Positions 13,701 to 27,129 of a stretch of DNA of 64,000 nt are shown in pieces. The stretch is from Tetranychus cinnabarinus (taxonomy: Eukaryota > Arthropoda > Arachnida > Trombidiformes > Tetranychidae), in NCBI GenBank assembly GCA_022266195.1, contig WHVY01000002.1:14709001-14773000 (forward strand), written 5' to 3'. Under the pieces are notes generated by a model that was given only the letters and a program-made list of their open reading frames with translations, was not told the origin of the DNA and did not search any database. A program made the position numbers and the translations under genes. Position 1 is the stretch's first letter. Every line of letters begins with the position of its first letter.

Positions 13701-16700
13701 TGGAATTTAAGTTTTATTGACTATTGGTTTAACCTTTAACATTAGCTGGTTTGATTGAATTAAAGGTAAAAAATCAGAAACGGAAGTTTTCATAATTTTG
13801 AGAAGAAAAAAGAATGGAATTTTTTTCATTGTTATTATTGAAGTTAAATAGATTTTGGTAAATAAGTGAAAGTAAGAAAAACGTTTCAATAGATTTACTA
13901 TAATTTTAAACTTAGGTGAGAAGGAACAAGTGCATGGAATAAAGCAATTAAGAGAAAGAAAAAAAGATTGTATCATATGCTAGTGAAACATCAAAGAGTT
14001 GAATAAAAAAATTGAATTTCAAAAGTGAACTGAACATTATCACAGGATATAAAAATATTATAAAACATCCTTTCAAAGTGGTAAATTATAATTATCCTGA
14101 GAAGAGGAAAAAATAATCATCATGATCTTGAAGGTTTTTACAGATGAACATTATTTCATCACAAGTGATGTTCCTTAAATAATGAATAATTTTGATTGCA
14201 ATAAAAATAAACAAAACATTTATATATAAATATAAATTGTTACACATACCTTGTTGCATTTGATGAATCTTGGCATTAAGATTTTCTTGTTCCTGCTCCA
14301 GAGATTCTATTTTCTTATTCAGTTCGCTCTCTTTTTCCTTTGTTTTATTCAGTTCAGATTCTTTACTAATAATATCTGCCTTGAGACGCCTTTCAAGTTC
14401 TTGCATTTCAAGATCTCGAACAGCCTTTTCCTTTTCCAAATTAGCAATCAATCCATTAAGTTTGTCCATTTTCCCCGTTAAACTGCTCCTGGTTTTTGGA
14501 TAACAAAACATGATCACAATTAGAAAGTTGAAAAAAAGGAAAAGAATATGTTAGCTTAATTGTTATTTAGACGAAGCTTAGGAAGAGATTTGCTTAAGCT
14601 TTACAAGAAACTTTTTTAGGTAAAATCTGATATTTCTAATGAGATATTGTCATCTTTATGCTAACCACAATATCCATTTTCATTGAGTAACTCAATCTGT
14701 AAGTAATTATCCACTAATCAAGGCCTTGACTATTTGATCTTTCACCTTAATAGAAGTTTAAATCCATTCTTTCATTTTCATTCTGCTATCGATAGTTTAA
14801 ACCAAATTTTTCCCAAAGTTTCTTTTGATTTTGAATGTCCAATAGTATTAATGAACAGAAAAACGTACTTTTCTTCCATATAATCTAATATGAACTTTTG
14901 CTTTTCCTCCAACTCATCTTTCAAATGTTTAACTTGAGTCTTGTACAGTGATGTAAAGTGTTGCTGATCATCCAATTGTGTTTGAATGTCTTTCATTTGA
15001 ATATTAATCTCGGCTCGGTGAGATTCCATCTTGGCAATATCATCTTCAAGCGTTGATTTAATATCTTTGTAATCATTCAATTCTTTCAACAATTGTTGCT
15101 CTCGTTGTTTATATTTGTTCAATTCCTCTAATGATTCTCGAACTTCATTTTGAACGCTTGTCCTTTTGATTGATTCATCCTCTAATTGAGCCTTCAATGC
15201 ACGAACTTTCTCAATCTCCTGTCTATATTCTCCTTGAAGTTTTTGGAAATGTTGATTTAATTGGCGATGTTCAACGTTTAACATTGATAATTGTCTTTCT
15301 TTTTCCTGGATCACAGAGTCAGCTTTTTGACGTAGGCCTTTTTCTTCGTTAAGTTTTGATTGTAAAGCTGAAAAAGATAATTCAAAAAATATAAATTAGT
15401 TAAATTTAACCTTTCCATATAAAGAGAAAATTGTACGGAAATACTTACATTGATAAGATTCAAAGTTGTCATTATTTGTTGAATTTGAATTTTCTATACA
15501 TAGAGATTGATTTTTCTGTGACAATTTACATTGAAGATTTTTAAGCTCCAGTTTTAGCATTGAATGTTCCTGTGATAAGACAAAAAATGTTCATTAATAG
15601 TCAGATAATGAGAACGCCTCGTAAATATTGAAATTGTTGTCATCGAAAAACAAAACTCACCTTTTCTAAACTAGCAGTTTTTTCAGTCAATTTTTGATTA
15701 TCCATTCTAGACAAAGCTTCTTTTTGTTTCAACTGTTCCAACTCATTCTGGTAGGATTGTGTACGAACTGCAAAGATGAATAAAAACAAAGTTATTTAGG
15801 GGATCACGACTAGAGCTTTCAACAGTCACTTTAACACAATGCAAAATTGATTGATTGGCAATTGGCTAACAGTAAAATAATAAAAACAAAATGCAACAAA
15901 AAACAAACCTTCAAGCTCTTTAGATATTGAATCGGCTTGTAGCCATGCAGTTTCAAGTTGACCTTTGAGTGAAGTAATTTCTTGAATATGATTAGAAATA
16001 GATGTTTGTAAATTATTAACGTCTTCTCTCAGCTGTTCGATAAATTGATCCTTATTTGAACAAGAAAGCGTCAAATCGGCCTGAGCCTTTTTCAATTTAC
16101 AAACACTTTCCGTTTCATTTTTATATTTATCAGTTAGAATAGAAATTTGTTTCTCTAAATTAACAATCTTTTCATTCGAGTTTTGAACAGTTTGGTTAAG
16201 TTTTGATCGTAAATTTTGTTCTTGCTCTAATTTGGTCCATAAATCGTTATTTTTGTTTTCAACTTTTCTTTTTGACTCTATTTCATGATCTAAACGTCGT
16301 TGTGTCTATAAAAATAGGAGGAAGAAAAAAAAACAAAAAATCAATGATAAACAAAGAGTTGATAAAATAAAGGATAACAAGCAACCAGTTGTCAATGAAT
16401 TTAGCAACCAGAAGAGAATAATTGCAGCATTTTCTGGCAATTCAGTAAGATATTAACACTTGCTTGCGTACCTCTTTAAGATCATGTCTAATAACCGCCA
16501 AACTCTTTTCCAAGTCCAATTTTTCACTTCGTAAAGAGTTGATATTTTCACTTTGTTGACTTAGGTTATCCAATTGGGCTAATGTGACTCTGTAAAGATT
16601 GGGAAAGCAAAGAAAATTGAAGAGCGTCGTTAATAAATTAATTCAAGTTTGTTCATGAGAAAAAGCAGATTAAATTAAATGTATATGTCAATCAAGATTG

Positions 16701-19700
16701 GTGCCATTTCTGAAAATAATTTTCAATGATTACCCGAACAAGTAAATGCATGAAATTTTGTAAAATCAAACTGAAATGCACCTTGAAAAGGCAACTGAAA
16801 AGGAAAGATAAAGACTCAAAATAATAAGCAGTAAAGCATAACATCAACAAGTTGAAGGAAAAGAAAGTCGAGGAAATAATAGAAAAAGAAAATTTCACCA
16901 AACATGAAATAAGTTACACAGAAAATGCGAAACAGGGTAATGTTTATAATATTACCAGCACTAAAACCAGATCGGAATACATTTTTTACAGTTGAGAAGA
17001 AAAGGATTGAGCTTCCCATCATCTAAGAAATCATTGTGAAGAATCTATATTTACTGTAATCGACAATTGAAAGTGTGTGAAAAAAGAGTTAAAGGAAAGA
17101 AGCTTCGCTCTCTGGTAATTACCATATTCAATTAGCGTAAATACATAAATCAAACCAAAAGACATAAATTGAAATCAACATGCAATTGCAATAGGTACAG
17201 AAAGAGCAATAAAATGTCCTGAAAGGTGAAACAAAAAAAAATTTTCAATGAAAAGGTTAGACTTTGCAGAGTCCAAGAAATGAGACTGATGACTATTGTT
17301 TTACTTTAAGATTATGGAATGAAAAAAATGAAAAAATATGAATCATGACCAATTTACAGATTCTCAACTTTTCAGGTATCCTTTTCAACCTTTTTTACGC
17401 CCCCTAATCAAGAGGAAAAGAATCGCAAGACGGAAAAATACCAGTGAAGATTAAGCAAATTCCTGTGACTAAAGTTGCGTGAATATTGCATGAGTTCCGT
17501 AAATCAGAATAAAACATTTAAGAGAGTGAAAAAAAGAGAGTCACAAAGAAAACAAGTTTAGATTCTGAGAGCTGCTCCCTGATTACCCCATCTAATCCCT
17601 ACTGTTCGCATTTTCCCACCAGTAACCAGCTCACTCCACTCTCTCAATCTTGTTTACTCTTCTTTTACCCTGCCTTCTCTTTCTCTAAATTACCTCTCTC
17701 CACCCTGAATCTTCATCTTTCTTCATCTATTATCATCTTTCTTCTTGTTGTTTTTATTGGTGATGCTACTTCTTGCTCATTCTCCCCTTAAGCTTTTATC
17801 GCACAATTAAAAGATGATGATGATGGAGAAAGAGAGGCGAAACAATAATAGGAACCGTTAGCAGATGGAGGAAAAAAATCAGGTAAGATCAGGCAAAAAG
17901 GAATGGAAGATATGATGGAAAGCGTGTCCACAAAAATTTAACTCAAGTTATAAAAACAATCGTAATAATAATCATCAGGTTATCATGATCAATAGCAGCT
18001 TTCATCTTGACAGAAGAGATGAACAAAAAAAAGATCATAAATGTAAAGTATGTGGAGCTAAGATGGACGAGAGTGAAATGAAAAATCACCAAAAAAACTG
18101 GACACAAGAAGAAGGAGGTTGAAGCAACTGGTGTTTTCTGTTTTAAAAAACTCATTCTCTCACAGTTTCTCTCCCTTCTCTTGTGGGCATTTCTTTTGCT
18201 TACTCTTTTTTTTGTGTTGTTGGTGTAGCTGTAGTTATAGTTTGTGTTGTCTTTTGGAAGATGAGCTTGAAGATGGAGTAAGCATAGCTAAAATGTCGCT
18301 GAAAATTATTCAGACTTCACCTGTTCATCATGATTCTTGAACTTGAATTTCAAGGATGAGGCATTTCTTTCTCTCCTTTCTTTTTATCTTTCTCTTGCTC
18401 TCACTCTCTACAAGAAATACTGGTCATTATTAAGATATTGCCAATTTATACTCTTGGATGAGCCAAGGAAATAATAACATCAAATGACCACTAAATCAAC
18501 ATTTTATCTGAACGCTGGTAAAAGAAAAGTAAAAACTAATCAAATATATAAATTTAAATTTATAAACTTAAGCTTGAGAGACGCAGATTCAAGAGTAATA
18601 AACATAAAAATAAGATTATTGCAGTACACAATTAAATAGCGATAAAAAGATGAGCCAATTTTATTAATAATGAGTAATCTAATAAAATGATTAGGCGCTT
18701 TTGTCAAACCAATTTGATAATTGGAAAACCTAAGTTGACATTTCGGTTCATGTAGTCAATAGAAAATGTTTTTTTGTCCCTATCTGAATCTGGTTTAACG
18801 AACTGGTGCACAAATTTCCATATAAGGTAGACTCAATCAACTAGTTGATTTTACTATCTAACGAAAAATGTAAACCCTTTTTAAGTCAATAGGTGATGAA
18901 TGGAAAGATATTTGTTTTGATTAAAAAACAATAGATTTACATACCGATAAGCCTTTTCTATTTCTTCGTTTCTATTACGGGTCTTCTTAAGTTCGTCTTG
19001 TAAAACTTCAATCGTCTTGTTACCATCATTATGAACCTGTCAAGGTGAGGATGAAAAAAATGACGATATAATTTATAATAGTTAGCTATTATTATTATAA
19101 TTAAGGAAATATAAAAAAGAAATACTAATGAAAGATTCAGCTTCATCATTAACTGACTTTAAAACAAAAGAGATGAATCGTGTAAGAGAGAAATAAAAAT
19201 AATAGGCAAGAGAAAAGAAAGATAATGGCATGTCAGAGCTTACCAAATCATTGCTCATCTTCGAAGATCTATTAGATAAAACTTGATAATCACTAGAATA
19301 TGTGAAACCAACGAAAGGCAAGTGGTTGCCAGCGAAAGCTTTTGATGCGGGAAAATTTTGGGCTGGTTGTTCATTGCTTTCAAATTCGTCAAAATGACTG
19401 GTATCATCGTCACTTATCAATTCGGGAACGACGGGAGGAACACCTAAAATTAGGAGAAAAAAACAGAGTTAATAATCAAAAATAGAAAAATTATCAAAAT
19501 ATAATTGAGATAATGTCACTTTCGGAGTTTGGCTTTAAAAGTGAAAATAATGATAACTCACATTCACGTATATTGTCAAAAGTCCAAGTGTCATTTGCAA
19601 AAAAAGGATGTCTTTTAATGGCATCAACACCATCACGGCCTAAACGTTTTTCACGATCTTCCAAAAATGAACAAATTAAATGTTTGGCTTCTTTAGAAAT

Positions 19701-21502
19701 ATCAAAATCTTCAGGAAAACTAAGTGAATTTTTATGGTCCATAATTTTACCATAAGTACCAACCAAGGAGTCAGCGTAAAAAGGCGTATCACCAATGAGA
19801 ATTTCATACAAGAAAACACCGACTGACCACCAATCACATTCACGACCATAACAACGGCCACCTCCTTGAGATTCTAAGACTTCAGGTGAAATATAATCTG
19901 GTGTTCCTACGGCCGAGTCCCCACGGACCAAGCCATCTTCATCCATTCTCATACAAGCACCGAAATCGGCTAATTTAAGGTGACCATATTTGTCAAGTAA
20001 CATGTTATCTGGTTTAATATCTCGATGAACAAATCCCATAGAGTGGATGGCATCTACGGCTAGGACAACTTCAGCACAATAGAATTTTGCCCACTTTTCT
20101 GGTATGTCATAATTGCTCATAAGGGTAACTAAATCTCCTCCAGGCATATAATCCATCACCATATACAGATATTTGCTATCCTGGAAAGCGTAATGTAACT
20201 ATATGGGAAGAAGGAGAAAGAGATAAAAGTTAAAATGAGACATTGAAGGGGAAAAATCACAGAAAAAAATGAAAGATTTACAAGTACATCATATGATAAC
20301 AATATGTGTGCATGTAATAATAATGGAACACAGGAATGAATCTGAATGAAGAGGATGAAGGTGATATAAAACAAGGAAACAATAATAGGGGCTTCTAAAA
20401 GGAAACGAAATTCCGGATAAGCCAAGTTAGGAGGTAAGCACAAAACCTTCGTTATGTTCACTCACAAAAGAAAAATTTTAAGCAAAATGTTCAAAACTAG
20501 TTAAAAACTAGCAAAAAATGGAAATCTTTCTCCTTCCTAACTAACTCTTTGGTTAACAGTATTTTGAAGATGTTTTCCTTTTTAAAAGTCAATGCTAACC
20601 TTTACTATCCAGTCCGAGTTAGCATGAGCCATGATGAACCTTTCTTCCCAGAAGAAAACAGAGTCCCATCGTTTGATCATTTCAAATTTGCTAAGTAGCT
20701 TCATGGCGTAAACTTTTTTGGTGGCTTTATGGCGAACTAATTGTACCTCTCCAAAGGCACCTCTACCAATAGTTTTTATCACAGAATAATCATCAGGTTT
20801 CATTCGACAATTTTCAATTCTACCCGAGGCCTTTTCATCTATAAAATAAATAAAGAAAATGTATTAATGTATTGTAACATCATAGGTCGTTTAAAGTTTT
20901 TCTCCATAGCCACTTATGGCGATGATGACATTGATGATCAAATTTTTGACATCGAGAGCTGTTGGTCTTGTTAATATTAAGTACACTGTTACTATTATAT
21001 TATAACAAGATATTTTTATCTACATTTATTTATCAAAGTAAAATGATCATCATATATGCATCGTCATATCATGTGGTTGAGTTACTCGCCAAAGTTGACC
21101 AGCAAGAAAGCAATAATGAGCAAATAGCAGGTAAAACTTACATCTTGAAAGAAAACCTTCTATATTTTTGAGCCTACGAAGTGCAGGTTGGTCACAGTCA
21201 GTGACAACTGCTTGGACACAATCCTAATAAAATAAAAATGTAAAAGAATTAGAAATGAAAAACTAGGAATGAGAAAAAAACATTGTAAAAAAGACAAGAA
21301 AACAAGATATAAAAACAAAAAGAAAAAAAGTGCTAAAATAGGCAAGATTTTTTCTTCTTCTTTCTGCTCTCTCTCAATTCTTGATTATTTTTCAATCTCT
21401 TACCAATAATCCGTCAACATTAAGCTCAGATCTAATGTTAAGTAAACAATCCTCAAGTTCTTGTAGCCGTATTCTCCTGTTTTCATCAATTACAGTATCC
21501 AT
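10764..21502 (-). CDS. ROCK: Rho-associated coiled-coil protein kinase (ROCK/Rok), complete, 19 exons
   Basis: Exons on the minus strand: 21404-21502, 21142-21223, 20600-20838, 19562-20198, 19244-19443, 18945-19036, 16472-16589, 15909-16305, 15661-15767, 15449-15569, 14869-15367, 14250-14482, 13197-13288, 12816-12950, 12125-12519, 11967-12045, 11831-11899, 11097-11232, 10764-10945. All have GT/AG borders and every phase joins, giving 1303 residues (human ROCK1 is 1354). Visible domains: AGC kinase with GRGAFG at 85-90, catalytic Lys107, HRDIKPDN with Asp200 and DFG Asp218; a C-terminal kinase extension; a long coiled coil from about 420 to 1010; a Rho-binding segment around 960-995 (ERDLKTQ...KLEEIMTRKD); and a PH domain from about 1100 split by a C1 zinc finger from about 1207. 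Known role: effector of RhoA-GTP that phosphorylates myosin phosphatase and LIM kinase in the cytosol and at the cortex. The usual CHVKCH of the C1 finger reads CRVKVH here. It is divergently transcribed from SF3A1. Confidence 0.96.
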
Positions 21503-22925
21503 TTTGATTTCACTTTACGGTAACTTTTCTTGGTAAGTTCCCTTTGCCTCTCACTCTTTTGACTTGCTTTTAATTCAAAATATAATCTGTTGATGTCTCC
21601 CTGGTCCAATCCACTTTACTCTTATCAGTTTTCTTGAGTAGTAGTTTAAGAATACCAAAGACACGCTTTACACATTTACATTGAAAAATTGTGGACAGAT
21701 GAAGGAAAAACAAAATCAAAAAATTAACCAATAAACAGAAAAAGAAAGCACAGATAGAGGCAAAAAATAGTAGTAAATGATTATAATAATAAAGTAACGA
21801 AGCAAAAGAATGATGATGAGGATGAGAAAGAAAAAGGTAGAGACAAGAGAACTTGATGGAGTTGTAGTTGTAAGAAGTAGTAATATGTATATATAAAAAA
21901 AAATATGTTCAACTTTTAATATATGGTTCCAATTAGAAAAATAGAACGTTATAACGATATAAAAATCAATGGAGGAAGGTTAAACATTTCAATTGGATTA
22001 ATCATTTTGATAACAAAAAAAAATTAAATCAACAATCAAAACAAAATTTTCACATTTTAGGATCTTTCTGTCTCTTCATCTAAGGTAAAATAAATAAAGT
22101 TTAAGCTCAACTGTTGAACAGTCACTGTCTTTCTCACTCTCAATAGGAAACGCCAGTTTTGTTAAGCAAGAGGAGAGAAAGATAACAAGCGAGGGAAATA
22201 CAAACTATTTCAGAGTAGCTATAAAATATTGAATCGTTTACTGAAAATGGATTTCATTTAATCAACAGTTCAGTAATTACCCAATTAATTGCTTTCATGG
22301 AGCCACAATAATTTCTTTATTTTCTCATCTTCTCTCCTGTTGATCATCATTTAATCTGATTTGATAAAAAAGGCTTCATTTGAATGAATTGATTGTTTCA
22401 AATCTGGTGTAAGATATTTTTTATTGTTTAATATTCAACGCTCTATTAATAGTTTTAATTTATAATGAATGCTGATAGCTTGAAGCTGGCCATTAAAATT
22501 TATTTTACTAATTATTTCTTGTCTACTGATTGGTGTTAATTAGTCATTTCTCATGGGTAAGAGTAATTGGGCTTTTCGGTTGAAAAGGGTTTTATCGATT
22601 GTAATCTGATTCTAGTGAAAGTCAAGTTGATTTTTTCACTATTTACAAAATTTTCTCTAATTAAGGCTTTTATTCATTTGTGATGATTGATTACAATGAA
22701 ATTATTCGATTAATTATTGATTTAATAAAGATTTGGTTTTTAACCAGAAATCCTGGTTTTGCAGTGAGAATAGTCAAGTTTTTGCTCGGAAAATAGACGA
22801 TAATGTGTGTGTTCACCAAATTTCTAATGGACTCGGTTTAGTGTTTATTTTAATTATTTACTTCAATTTGTGTCCCAATTAATTAGATTTGTTTGATTAT
22901 TTTTTTTGTACAAAAATTGTACATA
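21503..22925. promoter_or_regulatory. Divergent intergenic region between ROCK and SF3A1
   Basis: About 1.4 kb separates the ROCK start codon (minus) from the SF3A1 start codon (plus), so it should hold both promoters and 5' UTRs. It is AT-rich. No clear TATA box at a convincing distance from either ATG and no other gene was seen. The assignment rests on position only. Confidence 0.45.
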
Positions 22926-25336
22926 ATGTCTGGAGAAACCATTGGTATCATTTATCCTCCGCCGGAGTTGAGAAGTAAGTATTTTGTTTCTCTTTTATTT
23001 TGCGCTCTCATCTGTTCAGTTTCCTTGGTTGAATATTTTTTTCCCCAATTAATCAATATTACTTTCGATTTTGTTTAATATATTTCCAATTTACTTTTTG
23101 TTTTATAGACATTGTTGACAAGACTGCTAGTTTTGTTGCTCGTAATGGTCCTGAGTTTGAAACAAGAATCCAGCAAAATGAACAAAATAACCCGAAATTT
23201 AATTTTCTCAAAGCTGGTGACCCTTATCATGCTTATTATCAATATAAAGTCAAAGAATTTAAAGAAGGTTCGAAAGGCAGTGAAATATCAGCTCCACCTA
23301 GTACTGTTTCTAATTCATTCCAACCGGCTCAAAATCGGTCCATTCAACCTCAACAAAATAGGATAAATAAACAACTAGAGCTGTTTGCCGAAACTGCTTT
23401 TGTTCCTAAAGATCCGCCGCCCGATTTTGAATTCTCTGCTGAACCTCCTTCCATTTCAGCATTAGATTTAGATATTGTCAAGTTAACTGCTCAATTTGTT
23501 GCAGTTCATGGAAGATCCTTTCTCACTAACTTAATGAATAGGGAACAGAGAAATTTCCAATTTGACTTCTTACGACCACAACATGGAATGTTTGGTTATT
23601 TTACTCAACTTATAGAACAATACACTAAAATTCTCATGCCAGCTAAAAGCTTAGTCCCTGATTTGCAAAAGGAAATCGCATCGCCAAGCTCCATATTGGC
23701 CAAAGTGAGGTATAGGCAAGAATGGGCCAAAATACAAGAAGCCGAGAAAAGAAGAGAACAAGAAGAAGCCGAAAGAGAAAGGATTCAATATGCCCAAATC
23801 GATTGGCATGATTTTGTGATAGTAGAAACGGTTGATTATCAATTACACGAGCAAGGTCTTTTCCCTCCTCCTACAACACCAGAAAGTGTTGGTTCGCGAC
23901 TTCTGTTACAGCAACGAATTGAAGAGCAAGGACAAGAAGCGGTGGAAATGGACGTTGATTCTGATGAGGAATTAGATGAAATCAGAAAAGCTGAAAAGGC
24001 AAAAGAATCTATGCCACCTCCATTGCCACCTTTACCTCCTCAATTGGATAATGTTGTCATTCGGAAAGACTATAATCCCAAAGCTAAGACTCAAGCTGCA
24101 CCAGTTGCCGCAGCCACAAAAACAGCTGAAGCATGGGTTGTCTCACCCATTACAGGGGAGAAAATTCCTGCCGAAAAGCTGCAAGAACATATGCGTTACG
24201 GTCTTTTAGATCCACGATGGGTTGAGCAAAGAGAACGAGCTCTTCAAGAAAAGATGCAACAAGAAGAAGTTTATGCATCTGGATCAGCTATTGACATGAA
24301 TCTTAAAGAATTAGCTGAAAGACGTAGTGATATTTTCGGTTCTGGTGATGAAGAAACTGCAATCGGTAAAAAGATTGGTGAAGAGGAGAGAAAGAAGCCA
24401 GAAAAAGTCACCTGGGATGGTTACACTGCTAGTATGGAAGCGGCAACTCGAGCTGCTCGAGCTAATATTTCAATTAAGGACCAAATTCAACAAATACATC
24501 GTACCAAAGGACTTCTTCCTGATGAAGATAAGGAAAGAATCGGACCAACGTTACCATCATCATCACAAGCTAATCAAGGTCCACCTGTATCATCAGCTAT
24601 GATTCAAGCAATGTCAGGCCCACCTCCAACAACACAATCAATGTCAGGTAGACATCACCACCACCACCATCAACAACAACAAAAGATGGATCAACAACCT
24701 AATCAACCACAAATGCCAACTATGGTTAATCTAGTAAATCCGTTGACCGGTGGGCCTCGAGGCCAACCTCATCCCCACTCACATCCTAGTTTACAACAAC
24801 CCCATGTATTGACTCCTCAACAAGCTACACAGTTTGTTTTACCGCCAGGTGCTCAACCCAACGGACCTCCATTCATGATACCAACTCCTCAAATGATGAT
24901 GGGGATGTATGGAATTACTCAGATACCTACAATGCCTCCTAATGAAGATCTAAATCCTAATTCTGTTTCCATGAGTATTTCACAAGATGATGAACCGCCA
25001 TTCAAAAAGTCTCGCGAAGATAGCATGGTTCCTGAAGACGAGTTTATGCGTCGTTTCAATGGTCCTGTCACCTTCCAAGTCAAAGTTCCCGAAGTACCAG
25101 ATAAACCTGAATGGAATTTACAGGGACAAACAGTTAGCTTAACGTTACCTTTAACTGACATGGTATCAGTGATTAAAGCAAAAATTCATGAGCAACTTGG
25201 CCTTCCGCCCGGTAAACAAAAGTTACAATTCGGAAGTACTTTTATTAAAGATTCAAATACCTTAGCTTTTTGTAATATTGGCTCTGGAGCCACTTTAACA
25301 CTTGGTCTCAAAGAAAGAGGTGGTCGTAAAAAATAA
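22926..25336 (+). CDS. SF3A1: Splicing factor 3A subunit 1 (SF3a120/PRP21), complete, two exons
   Basis: Exons 22926-22974 and 23109-25336 join in phase (GTAAGT donor, TTATAG acceptor) to give 758 residues; human SF3A1 is 793. Visible domains: SURP1 at about 14-62 (IVDKTASFVARNGPEFE), SURP2 at about 137-185 (VKLTAQFVAVHGRSFLTNLM), a charged central PRP21-type region, a Pro/Gln-rich linker with a six-His run near residue 531, and a C-terminal ubiquitin-like domain from about 670 ending in the basic GGRKK tail. Known role: with SF3A2 and SF3A3 it forms SF3a, part of the 17S U2 snRNP that recognises the branch point in the nucleus; the ubiquitin-like domain contacts U1 snRNA. Its last 215 bases are repeated as a broken copy at about 35709. 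Its 3' end abuts a broken NOC3 fragment, so its poly(A) site probably lies inside that pseudogene. Confidence 0.97.
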
Positions 25337-25359
25337 TTTATAAATTACATTATATTAAT

Positions 25360-25765
25360 AACAACATTTGCATTAATTAACTAAATTGGTTAATTTGCTT
25401 GCCATTGTGTTTTCATCATCAATCATCTCCATTGCATTAGCTGTTAAGCTTGTACTTTTCAATATTAAACCATGGAACTTGACTTTCTTTGATAAATTTT
25501 TGCATGTTTCATGATTTTCATCATCTAAATAACTAAATTCTTTGCCCTCGTAATCCTCATATACTTCGAGTGGACGTTTTTTCGCGATATCTGAACGGAC
25601 TTCATCACTGCAGCATCCATTATTGATATGTTTGATGACGAGGATGATTGACTCTTAGTTTTTCTCAAAAATTGAACCATTCTCTTGAGCGAAATACAAT
25701 TTGTAGATGATTAAGAAACCCTTCTCATACTGTCTTCTTTCACGTCCAATAATGAAATTAGTCAA
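25360..25765 (-). pseudogene. Truncated NOC3 (NOC3L) 3' fragment with internal deletions
   Basis: Bases 25360-25625 match the 3' end of the intact NOC3 gene at about 35960-36215 with few differences. About 25637-25727 then matches 37393-37497, and about 25733-25760 matches 37661-37683. So at least two internal blocks (about 1.2 kb and 0.16 kb) are missing and the reading frame is destroyed. It lies tail to tail with the intact SF3A1, as the intact NOC3 does with the SF3A1 fragment. It is a relic of a duplicated SF3A1-NOC3 convergent pair and cannot make NOC3. Confidence 0.85.
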
Positions 25766-26543
25766 TAATTGATCATTTAATTATAGTGTTCCTATCAATT
25801 CCGTTCAGTGGGTATGCGATAAAAATTTTAAAATCAAGTTTTTGAAACAAAAGATCATAGAGTTAAAGCTACATGTATCAATGAGGTTGTTAGTGCCATT
25901 AAGATTATGAATTTCGAGACTTGAAAGACATCCTTTTTGCAGCGCGTTAACAGTTTACGCCACAAAGAACTAAGATACTTGAAATTATGAAAAAATCTTG
26001 ATTGTTTTTCAAGATTTTAGTGGATTTGCTTCCCTTCTTGGTTTCCGTAATTGTTTTCGCTGTCCATATGTTTGTTCGACGTGCAACACTTACAGTATTT
26101 GTTATTTTTTAATATTAATACAGTCCAATTCATCATGTCAATTTTCACAGGTTTAATTTTCTGTGAGTATCTTTGAGTATAAGTGATCTTATTGATCAGT
26201 TAGACAAGGGCATTGAAAATATGCACAAAATGTGATAAACTGATGGCTAAATCAATTGTCAGTTAACCATCAACTGATTGAAATAATCGAATTGCCATTC
26301 CATTCCAGTTTTCCATATAAGTAAATATATACAAATCAAATACAAATCAAATAATCCATTTAATGCCATATAAGTAATAAATTGATCTCAGCGATTTTCA
26401 ATCAACAGAATCTGTTAAACAGATTGAAACTTATCAACTTATCCATTCAAACCAATATAACCTAACACCTAACCAGTTAATTTATTTCCTCTTTTATCTA
26501 ACAGATGGAACTAAATATGATTTATTGATATTTATTTATTAAA
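25766..26543. other. Intergenic stretch upstream of the I29 gene
   Basis: AT-rich, with no convincing coding sequence. Short tandem repeats of 'tacaaatcaaata' type occur near 26330-26355. The 3' part should contain the promoter of the downstream I29 gene. Confidence 0.4.
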
Positions 26544-26630
26544 ATGTTTCAAGCAAATCCACCCAAATTCATCAAATTTTTTCACCCTTTTCTTTCCAAT
26601 AATAAACTTTGTCAGTTTTTAGCTCAAAAT

Positions 26631-27129
26631 ATGCAAGAAGGTGCCCAATCAGCTCAGGTCAATACTAAAAGCACTCCTGAGGATCAAGAATGGGAACAAT
26701 TCAAGGTAAGATAATAATATTGTCTAACATGGATACAGTTTTTATAAACAAATCAGACTCTCGAGGAAGCTTAATTATTTAAAAGCAAAATTGCTTGCAA
26801 TATCTCAAACAATACAGCTGTCAACATTAAATAATTTTTCTGACCTTTTACTCGATAGGCCAAGTATAATAAATCTTATGCGTCAAAAGAAGAGGAAAAT
26901 TATCGAAGATCAATTTTTGAAAAAACAGCGAAAGACATCAAGGCTCATAATGAAGCATTTGAAAGAGGTGAAAACACTTGGACACAAGGAATCTACGAGT
27001 GGGCGGATTTGGTAAGTTATCCTTAACAATTGAAAGTTTCAATGCTAATCTTTCCCAATTGCCCCATTACAGACGTCTGAGGAGTTCAAAGCAACTCGTT
27101 GTGGCCTTCGAAGCTCTCCAAAAAAATAA
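26631..27129 (+). CDS. Stand-alone cathepsin propeptide (I29) inhibitor-like protein
   Basis: Exons 26631-26705, 26859-27011 and 27073-27129 (GT/AG borders, phase 0 throughout) encode 94 residues. Seen: a WEQFKAKYNKSYAS...EEENYRRSIFEKTAKDIKAHNEAFERGENTW...YEWADLTSEEF pattern (quoted in pieces), which is the ERFNIN-type helix and the 'N..AD.T..EF' end of the cathepsin L propeptide fold. The protein stops just after this, at residue 94, with no peptidase domain. Known: free I29 domains (CTLA-2, crammer, BCPI types) inhibit cathepsin L-like cysteine peptidases. The chosen start follows an acceptor-like TTTTTAG at 26615-26621; an in-frame ATG at 26544 would add 29 residues without a clear signal peptide, so the protein is probably cytosolic or its true first exon is unseen. 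Confidence 0.82.
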
